Part shown: piece by piece, positions 6,102 through 14,627 of the stretch
How positions within the stretch are numbered: position 1 is the stretch's first letter
How the letters are laid out: each line of letters starts with the position of its first letter
DNA from: JALYUA01 sp038229875
GTDB taxonomy: Bacteria > Acidobacteriota > Thermoanaerobaculia > UBA5066 > Gp7-AA6
Reading direction: 5' to 3'
DNA: 14,727 nt
NCBI GenBank assembly: GCA_038229875.1
Contig: JBBROA010000100.1
Coordinates: 1-14,727, forward strand
Made by a program: the position numbers and the translations under genes
The notes under the pieces: generated by a model
Seen by the model: only the letters and a program-made list of their open reading frames with translations
What the model was told of the DNA's origin: nothing
The model's database searches: none

Positions 6102-7436
6102 GTGATTTTCAAGAAAAGCTTCGCATTCGTATTCGTCCTGGGATCGGCCGCTCTGCTGTCCGGTCAACCGGCGCCCCCAGACCGCGCGACCCTCCCGGAG
6201 CCGGAGCTCGAACAGCTCGTGGCCGAGGCAATCCGGACCCATCCTGATCTCACGAGCGCCGCAGCAACGGTGGAGGCCGCGCGGCAACGCGTCGCTCCGG
6301 CAGGCGCCCTTCCGGACCCCTCCCTTTCCTTCAACTATCAGAACGACGGCACGCGAATCACGCTGGGCGAGCGGGACATGACGTTTCTGGGGGCGATGAT
6401 CTCGCAGCCGCTCCCCTGGCCGGGAAAGCTGCGTTTGGCCGGCCAGGAGGCCGCGCTGAGGGCGGACGAGGCCGGGGCCGGCGTCGAACGCGCCCGCCTG
6501 GCCGTCGAGGCGCGGGTTCGACGCTCCTGGTACGAGCTCCTCCTCGCGCGCGCGCTGCGTGAGCTGACCGAAGACCGCGGCCGCTCCTGGCGGGAAATCG
6601 CGGACATCGTCCGGGATCGTTACGCCGCAGGTCTCGGGATTCAGCAGGACGTGCTTCGAGCCCAGACAGAGGTGCTGCGCGTGGACGAGGCGAGGGTGGA
6701 TCAGAGCGCGCAGACGAGCAACCGGCGGTCGGAGCTGAACCGGGTCCTGGGACGGCCGCAGGACCGATCCATCGAGAGCGACCGGCGCCTGGAATTTCGC
6801 GCGGAGACCCCGGACTTCCCGCTCCTGCTTCGCAGAGTTCTCGAAAGCAGTCCCGAGCTTTCGGGCAACAAGCGGGCAGTCGATGCGGCGCGTCTGCATG
6901 TCGCCCTCGCGCGAAAAGACCTTCGGCCCGACTTCGTCGCGAGCGGCGGCCCGATGTATCGGGGACGCCTCGACCCGATGTGGCAGGTCGGCCTCGGGAT
7001 CACGCTCCCGATCTATGCTGGCTCCCGGCAGAAGCCCCGGCTTAAGGCCGCCGAGGCGGACGTTCGCTCCGAGGAGGCGCGGCTCTCCTCTGGCGCGCTG
7101 GAGCTCGAGTTCCTGACCCGCGAACGATTCGAGAACTTAAACGCGGCCCTGCAAGTCGCACGCCTCTACAAGGAAGGCGTTCTTCCGGTCGATCAGCTTT
7201 CGATGGAGTCCGCCATCGCGAGTTACCGCACCGGGAAGGTCCCCTTCGTCACGGTCCTCGAGGCGTTGAACACGCTTTATGCCGACCGGATGATTTACCT
7301 GACGCGTCTTTCAGACTCGGAAAAGTGGCGCGTCGCCCTCGACGAAGAGGACCTCGCCGCCTCGAAGCCCATGAGTGCCTCCGCCGCAGGCGCGGCTCCG
7401 GCGAGCACGACGACCTCTTCCCCCTCCATGAGGTAG
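6102..7436 (+). CDS. cusC: CusC/TolC-family outer-membrane efflux channel
   Basis: This 444-residue protein has a signal peptide (about residues 1-22: a basic start, then FAFVFVLGSAALL) and two outer-membrane-efflux repeats. The coiled-coil segments are rich in Ala, Arg and Glu, with typical helix starts such as AIRTHPDLTSAAATVEAARQ and SGNKRAVDAARLHVALARKD. It would form the trimeric outer-membrane duct of the Cus exporter. Length and order (C, B, A) agree with the family. I chose GTG 6102 rather than GTG 6087 because GGAGG at 6089-6093 lies eight bases before it and the signal peptide begins there. The next gene starts three bases after the stop. No lipobox Cys is seen, unlike E. coli CusC. 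Confidence 0.88.
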   Translation: MIFKKSFAFVFVLGSAALLSGQPAPPDRATLPEPELEQLVAEAIRTHPDLTSAAATVEAARQRVAPAGALPDPSLSFNYQNDGTRITLGERDMTFLGAMISQPLPWPGKLRLAGQEAALRADEAGAGVERARLAVEARVRRSWYELLLARALRELTEDRGRSWREIADIVRDRYAAGLGIQQDVLRAQTEVLRVDEARVDQSAQTSNRRSELNRVLGRPQDRSIESDRRLEFRAETPDFPLLLRRVLESSPELSGNKRAVDAARLHVALARKDLRPDFVASGGPMYRGRLDPMWQVGLGITLPIYAGSRQKPRLKAAEADVRSEEARLSSGALELEFLTRERFENLNAALQVARLYKEGVLPVDQLSMESAIASYRTGKVPFVTVLEALNTLYADRMIYLTRLSDSEKWRVALDEEDLAASKPMSASAAGAAPASTTTSSPSMR

Positions 7437-7439
7437 CCC

Positions 7440-8855
7440 ATGAATTTTCTGCGTCGCGCCGCCGTCCCGTGGGTCGTTGCGGGCCTCTTCGCCGTCGCCT
7501 TCCTGGTTCTGGCTGTCTCCCGGCGCTCGACGGCGAGATCGGAGCCGGCGGCGACCCGTAAAGCGTCTCCGTCCCCCGTCTCGCCTGCGCCGGCAGGGCA
7601 GAGAAAAGTCCTTTACTGGGTGGATCCGATGAAGCCCGGTTACAAGTCGGACAAGCCGGGCAAGTCCCCTTTCATGGACATGGAACTCGTGCCTGTCTAC
7701 GACGACGCCGCCGCATCCACGCCGTCCGATGTCGAGGGCTACTCGACGATCTCGGTACCGCAGGGACGGCAGCAGGCGATCGGGGTCCAGGTCGGAAAAG
7801 CGGAGATGCGCGAGCTGACGAAAACGATCCGGTTGATCGGCCGCGTGACGTTTGATGAAACGCTGCACGCTCAGATCCACGCGAAGTTCGAGGGGTATGT
7901 CGAACGCCTCTATGTCGATTACACGGGCAAATCCGTTCGCAAAGGGCAGCCGCTGCTTTCGATCTACAGCCCCGAGCTTTTGGCGACGCAGCAGGAGTAC
8001 CTGATCGCAGTGCGCGCACGGGAGCAGTTCCGCGCCTCGGAGAATGCCGACATTGCGCGCGGCGGTCTGGACCTGTACGAGTCGGCACGCCAGCGCCTCC
8101 TGCTCTGGGACATCAGTCCGGGGCAGCTTCGGGAGCTCGAGAAAAGCGGGAAGCCCCAGAAGGCTCTTACGCTCTACTCGCCCGTAGACGGCTACGTCCT
8201 GACGAAGAGTGCGATCCAGGGAGCGCGGGTGATGCCGGCCGACACACTCTTCGAAGTCGCCGGTTTCCGGCGGGTGTGGGTGTTCGCCGACGTTTACGAG
8301 GCGGAAGCGGGGGCCGTCGCGCTCGGTCAGACCGCGCGGATGACCCTCTCTTACCTTCCGGGCCGCACCTGGACGGGAAAGGTTTCCTTCATCGCGCCGG
8401 TTCTGGATGAGAAGACGCGAACCGTCAAGGTGCGGATCGAGTTCGACAACCCGGACGGCACCTTGAAGCCCGAGATGTTCGCGGACATCTCACTCGATCG
8501 GCCTGTCGGCCGTGTCGTGGCGGTACCCGACGGCGCGGTGCTGTCCACCGGAACGCGGACTCTGGTCTTCGTGGCCAGGGGGGATGGGTACTTCGAGCCG
8601 CGCGCCGTCGAAACAGGAGCAAAAGTCGACGGGTTTTTCGAGATCCGCAAAGGAGTCAAAGCCGGAGAAGAGGTCGTGACGCAGGCAAACTTCCTGATCG
8701 ACTCGGAGTCGCGTTTGAAGTCCGCCCTGGGAGACATGAGTGCCCCTGCCGGTCACGCGCACGGGTCCCCCGCGGCGCCTGCCGGAAAGACGATCGCACC
8801 TCCGGCGCCGCCCGTCGAACCGAAGTCCGCCGCGCCGAAACCGCATGCGCACTGA
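7440..8855 (+). CDS. cusB: CusB-family periplasmic adaptor (membrane fusion protein)
   Basis: This 471-residue adaptor has an N-terminal anchor or signal (residues 7-28), then the CusB metal-binding segment: WVDPMKPG and DKPGKSPFMDMELVPVY at residues 60-87. Met64, Met79 and Met81 have the same spacing (15 and 2) as the Cu(I)/Ag(I)-binding Met49/64/66 of E. coli CusB, so copper or silver is the likely substrate. Lipoyl/barrel-sandwich halves surround an alpha hairpin (for example YVERLYVDYTGKSVRKGQPL and YSPVDGYVLTKSAIQGARV), followed by beta-barrel and membrane-proximal domains. The tail is His/Pro/Ala-rich (GHAHGS ... KPHAH), an extra possible metal-binding extension. The gene lies three bases after cusC and nine before cusA, so it is clearly in one operon. 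Confidence 0.92.
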   Translation: MNFLRRAAVPWVVAGLFAVAFLVLAVSRRSTARSEPAATRKASPSPVSPAPAGQRKVLYWVDPMKPGYKSDKPGKSPFMDMELVPVYDDAAASTPSDVEGYSTISVPQGRQQAIGVQVGKAEMRELTKTIRLIGRVTFDETLHAQIHAKFEGYVERLYVDYTGKSVRKGQPLLSIYSPELLATQQEYLIAVRAREQFRASENADIARGGLDLYESARQRLLLWDISPGQLRELEKSGKPQKALTLYSPVDGYVLTKSAIQGARVMPADTLFEVAGFRRVWVFADVYEAEAGAVALGQTARMTLSYLPGRTWTGKVSFIAPVLDEKTRTVKVRIEFDNPDGTLKPEMFADISLDRPVGRVVAVPDGAVLSTGTRTLVFVARGDGYFEPRAVETGAKVDGFFEIRKGVKAGEEVVTQANFLIDSESRLKSALGDMSAPAGHAHGSPAAPAGKTIAPPAPPVEPKSAAPKPHAH

Positions 8856-8864
8856 GATGAAACC

Positions 8865-11800
8865 ATGATCGAAAAAATCATCTCCTTTTCGGCGCGCAAT
8901 CGGTTCATCGTCCTCGCGCTGACCGGATTCGCGATCTTCGCTGGCATCTGGTCGATCAGCCACATCGCCCTGGATGCTTTGCCGGATCTGTCCGAAACGC
9001 AGGTCATCGTCTACTCGCGCTGGGACCGCAGTCCCGACATCATCGAAGACCAGGTCACATACCCGGTCATCTCGTCGATGCTCGGCGCGCCGCGGGTCAA
9101 GGCCATCCGCGGTTTCTCTGATTTCGGCTACTCCTACGTCTACGTCATCTTCGAAGAGGGCACAGACCTGTACTGGGCGCGCAGCCGCACACTCGAGTAC
9201 CTGTCGAAGATCCAGCCCCGCCTGCCCGCGGGGGTGCAGACGGAGCTCGGTCCGGATGCGACCGGCGTCGGCTGGGTCTTTCAATACGCCTTGGTCGACG
9301 AGTCCGGCAAGCACTCTCTGGCAGACCTTCGTTCGATTCAGGACTGGTCGGTCCGATACGACCTGCAGGCGGTCCCGGGCGTCGCTGAAGTGGCGAGCCT
9401 CGGCGGCTTCGTCCGCCAGTACCAGGTGACGGTCGATCCGAACCGGCTCGCTTCCTATGGCCTTTCCATGATGAAGGTCGTCGAAGCGATCCGCGCCTCC
9501 AACAACGAGGTGGGCGGGCGGCTGGTGGAATGGAGCGGCGCCGAATACATGGTCCGAGCGCGCGGCTACGTCAAATCCATCGCCGACCTGGAAGAGATCG
9601 TCGTCAAGACCGACGAAAAGGGGACGCCCGTCCGGCTGCGGGACATCTCGGAGATCCAACTGGGCCCAGAGATCCGGCGCGGCATCGCCGAGCTCGACGG
9701 CCGGGGGGAAGTCGCGGCGGGCGTCGTCATCATGCGCCACGGTGAGAACGCGATGAACGTCATCGGCCGCGTCAAGGAGCGCCTGAAGGCGATCGAGCTG
9801 ACGCTTCCGAAGGGCGTCAAGATCGTGACGACGTACGACCGCTCCGATCTGATCGAGCGGTCGATCAAGACTCTCAAGCACGAGCTCATTCTCGAGATGC
9901 TCATCGTTTCGTTCGTCATCCTGATCTTCCTCTGGCACATTCCTTCCGCCGTCATCCCGATCGTCACGATCCCCGCCGCGGTGGTGCTTTCGTTCATCCC
10001 GATGTACTTCTTCGGCATCAGCTCGAACATCATGTCGCTCGGGGGAATCGCGGTCGCGATCGGAGCCCTCGTGGACGCGGCCGTCGTCGTCGTCGAGAAC
10101 GCCCACAAGAAGCTCGAGATCTGGGAATCGACGGGCCGCAAGGGGGACTACAAGGAGGTCCTGATCGGCGCGATCCAGGAGGTGGGCCGCCCGAGCTTCT
10201 TCGCCCTGCTAGTCATCGCCGTCTCCTTCACGCCGATCTTCGCTCTGGAAGCCCAGGAGGGGCGCCTCTTCCGGCCGCTCGCGTTCACGAAGACCCTCGC
10301 CATGGCCATCGCCGCGCTCCTCGCCATCACGCTCGATCCGGCGATCCGACTCCTCTTCACCCGCCTGGACCGCTACGACTTCAGGCCGCGCTGGCTGTCT
10401 CACATGACCAATGCCGTCCTTGTCGGAAAGATGTATCCGGAGGAGAAGCATCCGATCTCCCGCGTTCTCTTTCGTCTCTACGATCCTCCGGCGCGGTTTG
10501 TCCTGCGGCACCCGAAGCTCGTAATCGCCGCGGCGCTGCTGATCGTTCTGGCCACGATCCCGGTGTACAAGCAGCTCGGATCGGAGTTCATGCCGCCGTT
10601 GAACGAAGGCTCGATCCTCTATATGCCGTCGACACTGCCCGGCATCTCCGTCACTGCGGCGCAGGATCTGTTGCAGCGACAGGACCGGGCTCTGCGTCAG
10701 TTTCCGGAAGTCGAGCGTGTCTTTGGAAAGGCCGGACGTGCCGAGACCTCGACCGATCCGGCGCCCTTCTCGATGATGGAGACAGTCGTCATCTTGAAAC
10801 CCGAGCCGCAGTGGCGGACGAAGCCGCGCTGGTACTCCTCGCGCGTACCGGGATTCGTCAAGCCGTTGCTGCGTCCGCTGTGGCCGGAGACGATCAGCTG
10901 GGACGATCTCGTCAACGAAATGAACATTGCTTTGACGATGCCGGGGCAGACGAACGCCTGGACGATGCCGATCAAGAACCGCACCGACATGTTGACGACG
11001 GGCATTCGGACGCCGGTCGGCATCAAGGTGTTCGGCTCGGACCTGAAGCAAATCGAGGCGGTGGGGAAACAGCTGGAGGGCCTCCTTCAGTCGGTTCCCG
11101 GAACCCGAAGTGTCTATGGCGAACGCGTGGCCGGCGGTTACTTCATCGACTTCGATTTGAAGCGAAAGGAAATTGCCCGATACGGCCTGTCGATCAAGGA
11201 AGTCCAGGAAGTCATCATGTCGGCGATCGGCGGAGAGAACGTCTCGACCACGATCGAGGGGCGGGAGCGCTACCCGATCAACGTCCGCTACCCGCGCGAG
11301 CTGCGGGACGACCCGGAGAAGCTTGCCCGTGTGCTGGTGGCGACGATGTCCGGCGCGCAGGTCCCGCTGTCCCAGCTCGCGGACATCCGACTGGTCGAGG
11401 GCCCCTCCATGATCCGCGACGAGAACGGGAGGCTTTCGGGCTACGTGTACGTGGACGTGGACACGGGGAAGCGCGACATCGGCGGTTACATCCAGGAGGC
11501 CAAGGAGGCTGTTGCGCGGGGCCTGAAGCTTCCGACCGGCTACACGCTCGCGTGGAGCGGCCAATACGAGGCCATGCAGCGCGTCCGGGAGAAGTTGAAG
11601 GTCGTTTTTCCCGTGACGCTCTTTCTGGTGTTCGCCCTCCTCTATGCGAATACCAGGTCCTTGCCCAAGACGCTCCTGGTCCTGCTTGCGGTCCCCTTCT
11701 CCGCCGTCGGCGCGGTGTGGCTTCTCTACGCGCTCGGGTATCACATCTCGATCGGCGTATGGGTGGGATTGATCGCCTTGCTCGGCCTCGACGCCGAGAC

Positions 11801-12161
11801 CGGCATCTTCATGCTCCTGTATCTCGACCTCGCGTTCGAAGAGCGGAAGGCCGCCGGCCAGATGCGAACACGCGAACATCTCGAAGAGGCGATCCTGCAC
11901 GGAGCGGTCAAACGAGTCCGACCGAAGGTCATGACCGTGGCGTGCGCCTTTTTCGGGCTCGTGCCGATCATGTGGTCCACCGGCGCTGGGGCCGACGTCA
12001 TGAAACGGATCGCGGCGCCCATGATCGGCGGCCTCTTCACGTCTTTTCTTATGGAGCTGCTCGTCTACCCTGCGATCTACCTCCTCTGGAAATGGCGCGA
12101 GGTCAGGAAGGCCTCGGAAATACCGACGCCACCGTTGGCGGTGGCGGCTTCGAAAGGTTGA
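8865..12161 (+). CDS. cusA: CusA-family heavy-metal RND efflux pump
   Basis: This 1098-residue inner-membrane proton antiporter of the HME-RND class pumps Cu(I)/Ag(I) with CusB and CusC. It has the usual N-terminus (helix 1, then ALPDLSETQVIV), two large periplasmic loops and twelve helices. The TM4 signature GGIAVAIGALVDAAVVVVEN includes Asp404, matching the proton-relay Asp405 of E. coli CusA, and is followed by NAHKKLE. The second loop contains FMPPLNEGSILYMPSTLPGI, with Met576 at the position of Met573 of CusA, and TDMLTTGIRTPVGIKVFG around Met709, a further candidate ligand. An insertion of about 35 residues relative to E. coli lies near residues 645-680. The C-terminal helices include GLDAETGIFMLLYLD. 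Start ATG 8865 follows GAGATGAAACC. Whether Hg, Zn or another metal is moved cannot be excluded. Confidence 0.94.
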   Translation: MIEKIISFSARNRFIVLALTGFAIFAGIWSISHIALDALPDLSETQVIVYSRWDRSPDIIEDQVTYPVISSMLGAPRVKAIRGFSDFGYSYVYVIFEEGTDLYWARSRTLEYLSKIQPRLPAGVQTELGPDATGVGWVFQYALVDESGKHSLADLRSIQDWSVRYDLQAVPGVAEVASLGGFVRQYQVTVDPNRLASYGLSMMKVVEAIRASNNEVGGRLVEWSGAEYMVRARGYVKSIADLEEIVVKTDEKGTPVRLRDISEIQLGPEIRRGIAELDGRGEVAAGVVIMRHGENAMNVIGRVKERLKAIELTLPKGVKIVTTYDRSDLIERSIKTLKHELILEMLIVSFVILIFLWHIPSAVIPIVTIPAAVVLSFIPMYFFGISSNIMSLGGIAVAIGALVDAAVVVVENAHKKLEIWESTGRKGDYKEVLIGAIQEVGRPSFFALLVIAVSFTPIFALEAQEGRLFRPLAFTKTLAMAIAALLAITLDPAIRLLFTRLDRYDFRPRWLSHMTNAVLVGKMYPEEKHPISRVLFRLYDPPARFVLRHPKLVIAAALLIVLATIPVYKQLGSEFMPPLNEGSILYMPSTLPGISVTAAQDLLQRQDRALRQFPEVERVFGKAGRAETSTDPAPFSMMETVVILKPEPQWRTKPRWYSSRVPGFVKPLLRPLWPETISWDDLVNEMNIALTMPGQTNAWTMPIKNRTDMLTTGIRTPVGIKVFGSDLKQIEAVGKQLEGLLQSVPGTRSVYGERVAGGYFIDFDLKRKEIARYGLSIKEVQEVIMSAIGGENVSTTIEGRERYPINVRYPRELRDDPEKLARVLVATMSGAQVPLSQLADIRLVEGPSMIRDENGRLSGYVYVDVDTGKRDIGGYIQEAKEAVARGLKLPTGYTLAWSGQYEAMQRVREKLKVVFPVTLFLVFALLYANTRSLPKTLLVLLAVPFSAVGAVWLLYALGYHISIGVWVGLIALLGLDAETGIFMLLYLDLAFEERKAAGQMRTREHLEEAILHGAVKRVRPKVMTVACAFFGLVPIMWSTGAGADVMKRIAAPMIGGLFTSFLMELLVYPAIYLLWKWREVRKASEIPTPPLAVAASKG

Positions 12162-12183
12162 TGCCGGGGCAGAAGACCCGGCA
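12162..12183 (+). terminator. hairpin after cusA, possible weak terminator
   Basis: TGCCGGG at 12162-12168 pairs with CCCGGCA at 12177-12183 around an eight-base loop, beginning on the base after the cusA stop. No T-run follows, so intrinsic termination is doubtful; it may protect the 3' end of the mRNA. The rest of the 114-base convergent gap shows nothing else. Confidence 0.35.
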
Positions 12184-12275
12184 ATGCGCCAACGGGAGCG
12201 CCCGGCTGCGGGGGTGCGGGGGCGGTCACCCTTCGGCCTTCGTCAAGAGACCATGGGCAACCCGGCATCCATCCT

Positions 12276-13002
12276 TCAGCGCGAGCTCTCCGCTGCCTGC
12301 GACATCCCATCACCGAAACTCCGCGTGTCAAATTGACAATAAAACAAGTAGACGAAATAGATCGCGACGGCATCCAGCAGATGCCAGATGCCATGGCCGG
12401 AAATCCAGTGACTACCGGGATTGCAGAGGAGACGCGTCTTGTCCATCCACCAAAACGCGTAGGCAACGAGAAACACCAACCAGTAACCGGCCAGCCATTT
12501 GTATTTCACGGAGGGCCCCGTGCGGCGCTGGCGAAGATAGAGACGCGCCTCGATCAGTCCGCAGCAGAAGATTCCCTCGAAAAAGTAGACCGACGTGGCA
12601 TAGCTGTCGCGCACGAGCATCAGCAGAAGGGGCACGGCGGCGCTCGCCCAGAAAATCGTTCGGATCGCGGGGCGACTCGGGGAAGCCACCGCCGAGTGTT
12701 CACCGCCAGTATGTACGAGGCGCCAGGTACATCCCGCCGTAATCGAACAACCTCCCGACGAATGTCTCAGAAGCGTGAAAGAAGGCTGAGCCGAAGGCGG
12801 TCGTCAGCGCAATCCAAGCGAGGCCGCGCAGGTGTTCGTGGCGGTCCCGCCTTACGGCTCGGAGGATGGCAAGACCGACGAGCAGGAATCCGATGTTCGT
12901 CCAGGTGTTGCCCGGCTGACGAACCCACGCGCAGAGCGACGCCTCGCAAAACTCGGCCGGACGGGAAATCAGCCCCTGCCAGGGACACCGTGCAACCCTA
13001 AT
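12276..13002 (-). pseudogene. ceramidase-like (CREST/aPHC) membrane hydrolase with two frameshifts
   Basis: Three minus-strand frames in series make one family-like protein. The first (about 13002 to 12700) has CPWQGLI, FCEASLCAW, QPGNTWTNIGFLLVG, GSAFFHASETF and LFDYGGMYL. Restoring one G in CTGG(G)CGCC joins it to SYILAVNTRRWLP. Restoring one G in CCCCG(G)CG joins this to AIRTIFWASAAVPLLLMLV, which runs to CNPGSHWISGHGIWHLLDA and the stop at 12276. The CREST metal site is intact: SxxxH, the Asp of LFDYGG, and HxxxH in HGIWH. Alkaline ceramidases hydrolyse ceramides with zinc; the bacterial substrate is unknown. No standard start codon is seen in the first frame before a TGA at 13060-13062, so the 5' end is also unclear. 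It is either recently inactivated or miscalled in two G doublets/triplets. Confidence 0.65.
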
Positions 13003-13136
13003 ACCCGGAACGATTGAAGATTTCCTGTCGCTCGTCGGCCGATCCCAAAGGCGTTCGTCTCAGGGCATTTGGCGGGCGGAGGTGTCGGTAGCCACGGTCA
13101 CTGAGTCGCGCGCTGATCAGGAATGACGACTGAGGC

Positions 13137-14003
13137 TTACGGAACCAGGTCAAGACCTCCCGGAGGGGAATGCGTCCGCTCGATTCGTGGCTCTCCCGCG
13201 GGGTCCTGCCAGTCCGGTCGCTGCCGCCGGAAAGGAGCCAGGAGGATCTTGCCCAGGGTGACGTCCTCCTCGCGCTGGTACGCGGGAACCCCGATCTCGA
13301 TCTCGGATTGCGGAACCGAGAGCACCGCGGTCCGGTGGAGGTAGTCCCAGACCGAAAGCAGGCTCGACCAGTTGCTGTCGGTCTCATTTTTCCAGTCGGA
13401 ATGATGGATCCCGTGCATGCGCGGCGTGACGATCAGACGGACGAGGACTCGCTCGACGGAGAGCGGGAGGCGCGTGTTGGAGTGGTGAAAGAGGACCGAC
13501 GCGAACAGAAGGAGCTGGTAGATCCAGATCGCGAGCGGGCTCGGCCCGACGACCAGGATCTGCAAGACCCGCCATCCGACCGAGAACGTCATTTCGCCGA
13601 AGTGGAATCGCAGCGCGGTCGAGGCGTCCATGTCCCGGTCGATGTGGTGTACGAGGTGAAATCGCCAGAAGAACGGGACGCGATGATTGATCCGGTGCCA
13701 GTGCCACAGCGTGTAGTCCATCAGCAGGATGCCAAGAAGCACCGCGAGGATCGGCGGCAGAGCGACGAGACGCAGGATCCCCCATCCGTGCCTCTCGGTC
13801 CAACCCGCCACGGGAGCGATCAGAGGAGCCTGGAGCAGGGTGATCACCGCGAGAGAGAACCCACCCATGGTTATGTTTCGCGCTGACCGGCGCAGTCGCG
13901 ACTCGACTCTTCGCCGAAGGGGCAGGAGAGTCTCCGCCGTCGTCATCACCATAAAACTGACGACGAGGACCCCCCCGGTAATCCAGACCGTACGGGACGG
14001 CAT
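13137..14003 (-). CDS. sterol desaturase/fatty-acid hydroxylase-family membrane di-iron enzyme
   Basis: This 288-residue intact gene has membrane helices at about residues 6-24, 47-66, 78-96 and 148-170 and the histidine-box pattern of the fatty-acid hydroxylase superfamily. Box 1 is HRINH (103-107), box 2 is HLVHH (116-120) with extra His134, then His173-His174 (FHHSN), and box 3 is HGIHH (197-201), followed by SDWKNETDSNW. These residues would bind the di-iron centre for O2-dependent hydroxylation or desaturation of a lipid. The exact lipid cannot be told. It is encoded just upstream of the ceramidase-like gene on the same strand, about 130 bases apart, which suggests lipid modification. 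No strong Shine-Dalgarno precedes ATG 14003; the start is the natural one for helix 1. Confidence 0.85.
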   Translation of the reverse strand: MPSRTVWITGGVLVVSFMVMTTAETLLPLRRRVESRLRRSARNITMGGFSLAVITLLQAPLIAPVAGWTERHGWGILRLVALPPILAVLLGILLMDYTLWHWHRINHRVPFFWRFHLVHHIDRDMDASTALRFHFGEMTFSVGWRVLQILVVGPSPLAIWIYQLLLFASVLFHHSNTRLPLSVERVLVRLIVTPRMHGIHHSDWKNETDSNWSSLLSVWDYLHRTAVLSVPQSEIEIGVPAYQREEDVTLGKILLAPFRRQRPDWQDPAGEPRIERTHSPPGGLDLVP

Positions 14004-14072
14004 GACAGGAGCGTACCGCGATGCCGGGCCGATACGAGCTGAGACCGGCGGCCTCTGGTCAGGCCGCCCGGC

Positions 14073-14509
14073 TCACGGGCGCTCTTCTGGAACCCGTCGG
14101 CGGAGACGCGCCCGGACGAGCTCCGTCGTGGCGCCGTAAATCGCGTGCGACGCCAGCGACTGCGCATCCCGAACAGATAGTGCACCGCGCTGCCCGCGCG
14201 GCGTTTTCGACGGCCGCGCAGCCGACGGCCGGTGACGAGCCGGGAGAGCGTGGCGGCTGCCTTCGAGGTGGCGCTCTCCGACTTCTCGAAGCTCCAGAAA
14301 CGCTGGCGCGCACTCTTCTTGATCTGCCCGCCCTGCTCGAAATGAAACCGCAGCCGGGAAGGTCCTTCGGCGGCGACCGTCCAGACTTCCTGAAACCGGT
14401 TCATGGCAAATGAGGCAACCACGCCACCCGCCAGGCCGGCGAGGGCGCCTTTCCAGAAGTCTTCCCTGCGCCCGCGAGAAGCGGGGCGTTCGTTCTGCGT
14501 CGAGCTCAT
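14073..14509 (-). pseudogene. DUF1440/YagU-like membrane protein with internal deletion
   Basis: From ATG 14509 the frame gives a charged N-terminus, a Gly/Ala-rich helix (WKGALAGLAGGVVASFAMN), FQEVWTVAAEGPSR, then SESATSKAAATLSRLVTG and AGSAVHYLFGM, all as expected of DUF1440-type proteins. Just after this motif the frame degenerates, while another frame reads SLASHAIYGATTELVRARL to a stop at 14073-14075, the usual C-terminal end of such proteins. The central helices, roughly 50-70 residues, are missing and the joint is out of frame near 14145-14160. I infer a deletion that inactivated the gene. In the original frame translation would run on to 13946, overlapping the start of the hydroxylase gene. 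The family name is from motif recall. Confidence 0.6.
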
Positions 14510-14597
14510 CCGTGCGTTCGGTGCGACATCGGTGCCACCGCGACCCTCCGGAGGAATACGCGCTTTCCCCGAGTGTTATCGTCAGCTCTCGATCTTT

Positions 14598-14616
14598 GAG
14601 CCCGACGAACGGGCTC
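14598..14616 (+). other. stem-loop just before tmRNA
   Basis: GAGCCCG and CGGGCTC form a seven-base perfect stem with loop ACGAA, ending 11 bases before the mature tmRNA 5' end; CCGGCTTTTA follows. It may be part of the 5' precursor or a terminator of an upstream + strand transcript. No good promoter is visible directly before the tmRNA. Confidence 0.35.
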
Positions 14617-14627
14617 CCGGCTTTTAC

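Noticed and set aside
8490..11900. Very long minus-strand open frames (8490-10106 and 10209-11900) antisense to cusB/cusA
   Set aside because: Translations are Asp/Arg/His-rich repeats with no domain; they mirror codon bias of the strongly supported cusB and cusA on the other strand.
12998..13136. Short minus-strand segment ending in ADERQEIFNRSGY that looks faintly protein-like after the hydroxylase stop
   Set aside because: No start of its own and no recognised family; it overlaps the presumed 5' end of the ceramidase-like gene, so it cannot be supported as a gene.
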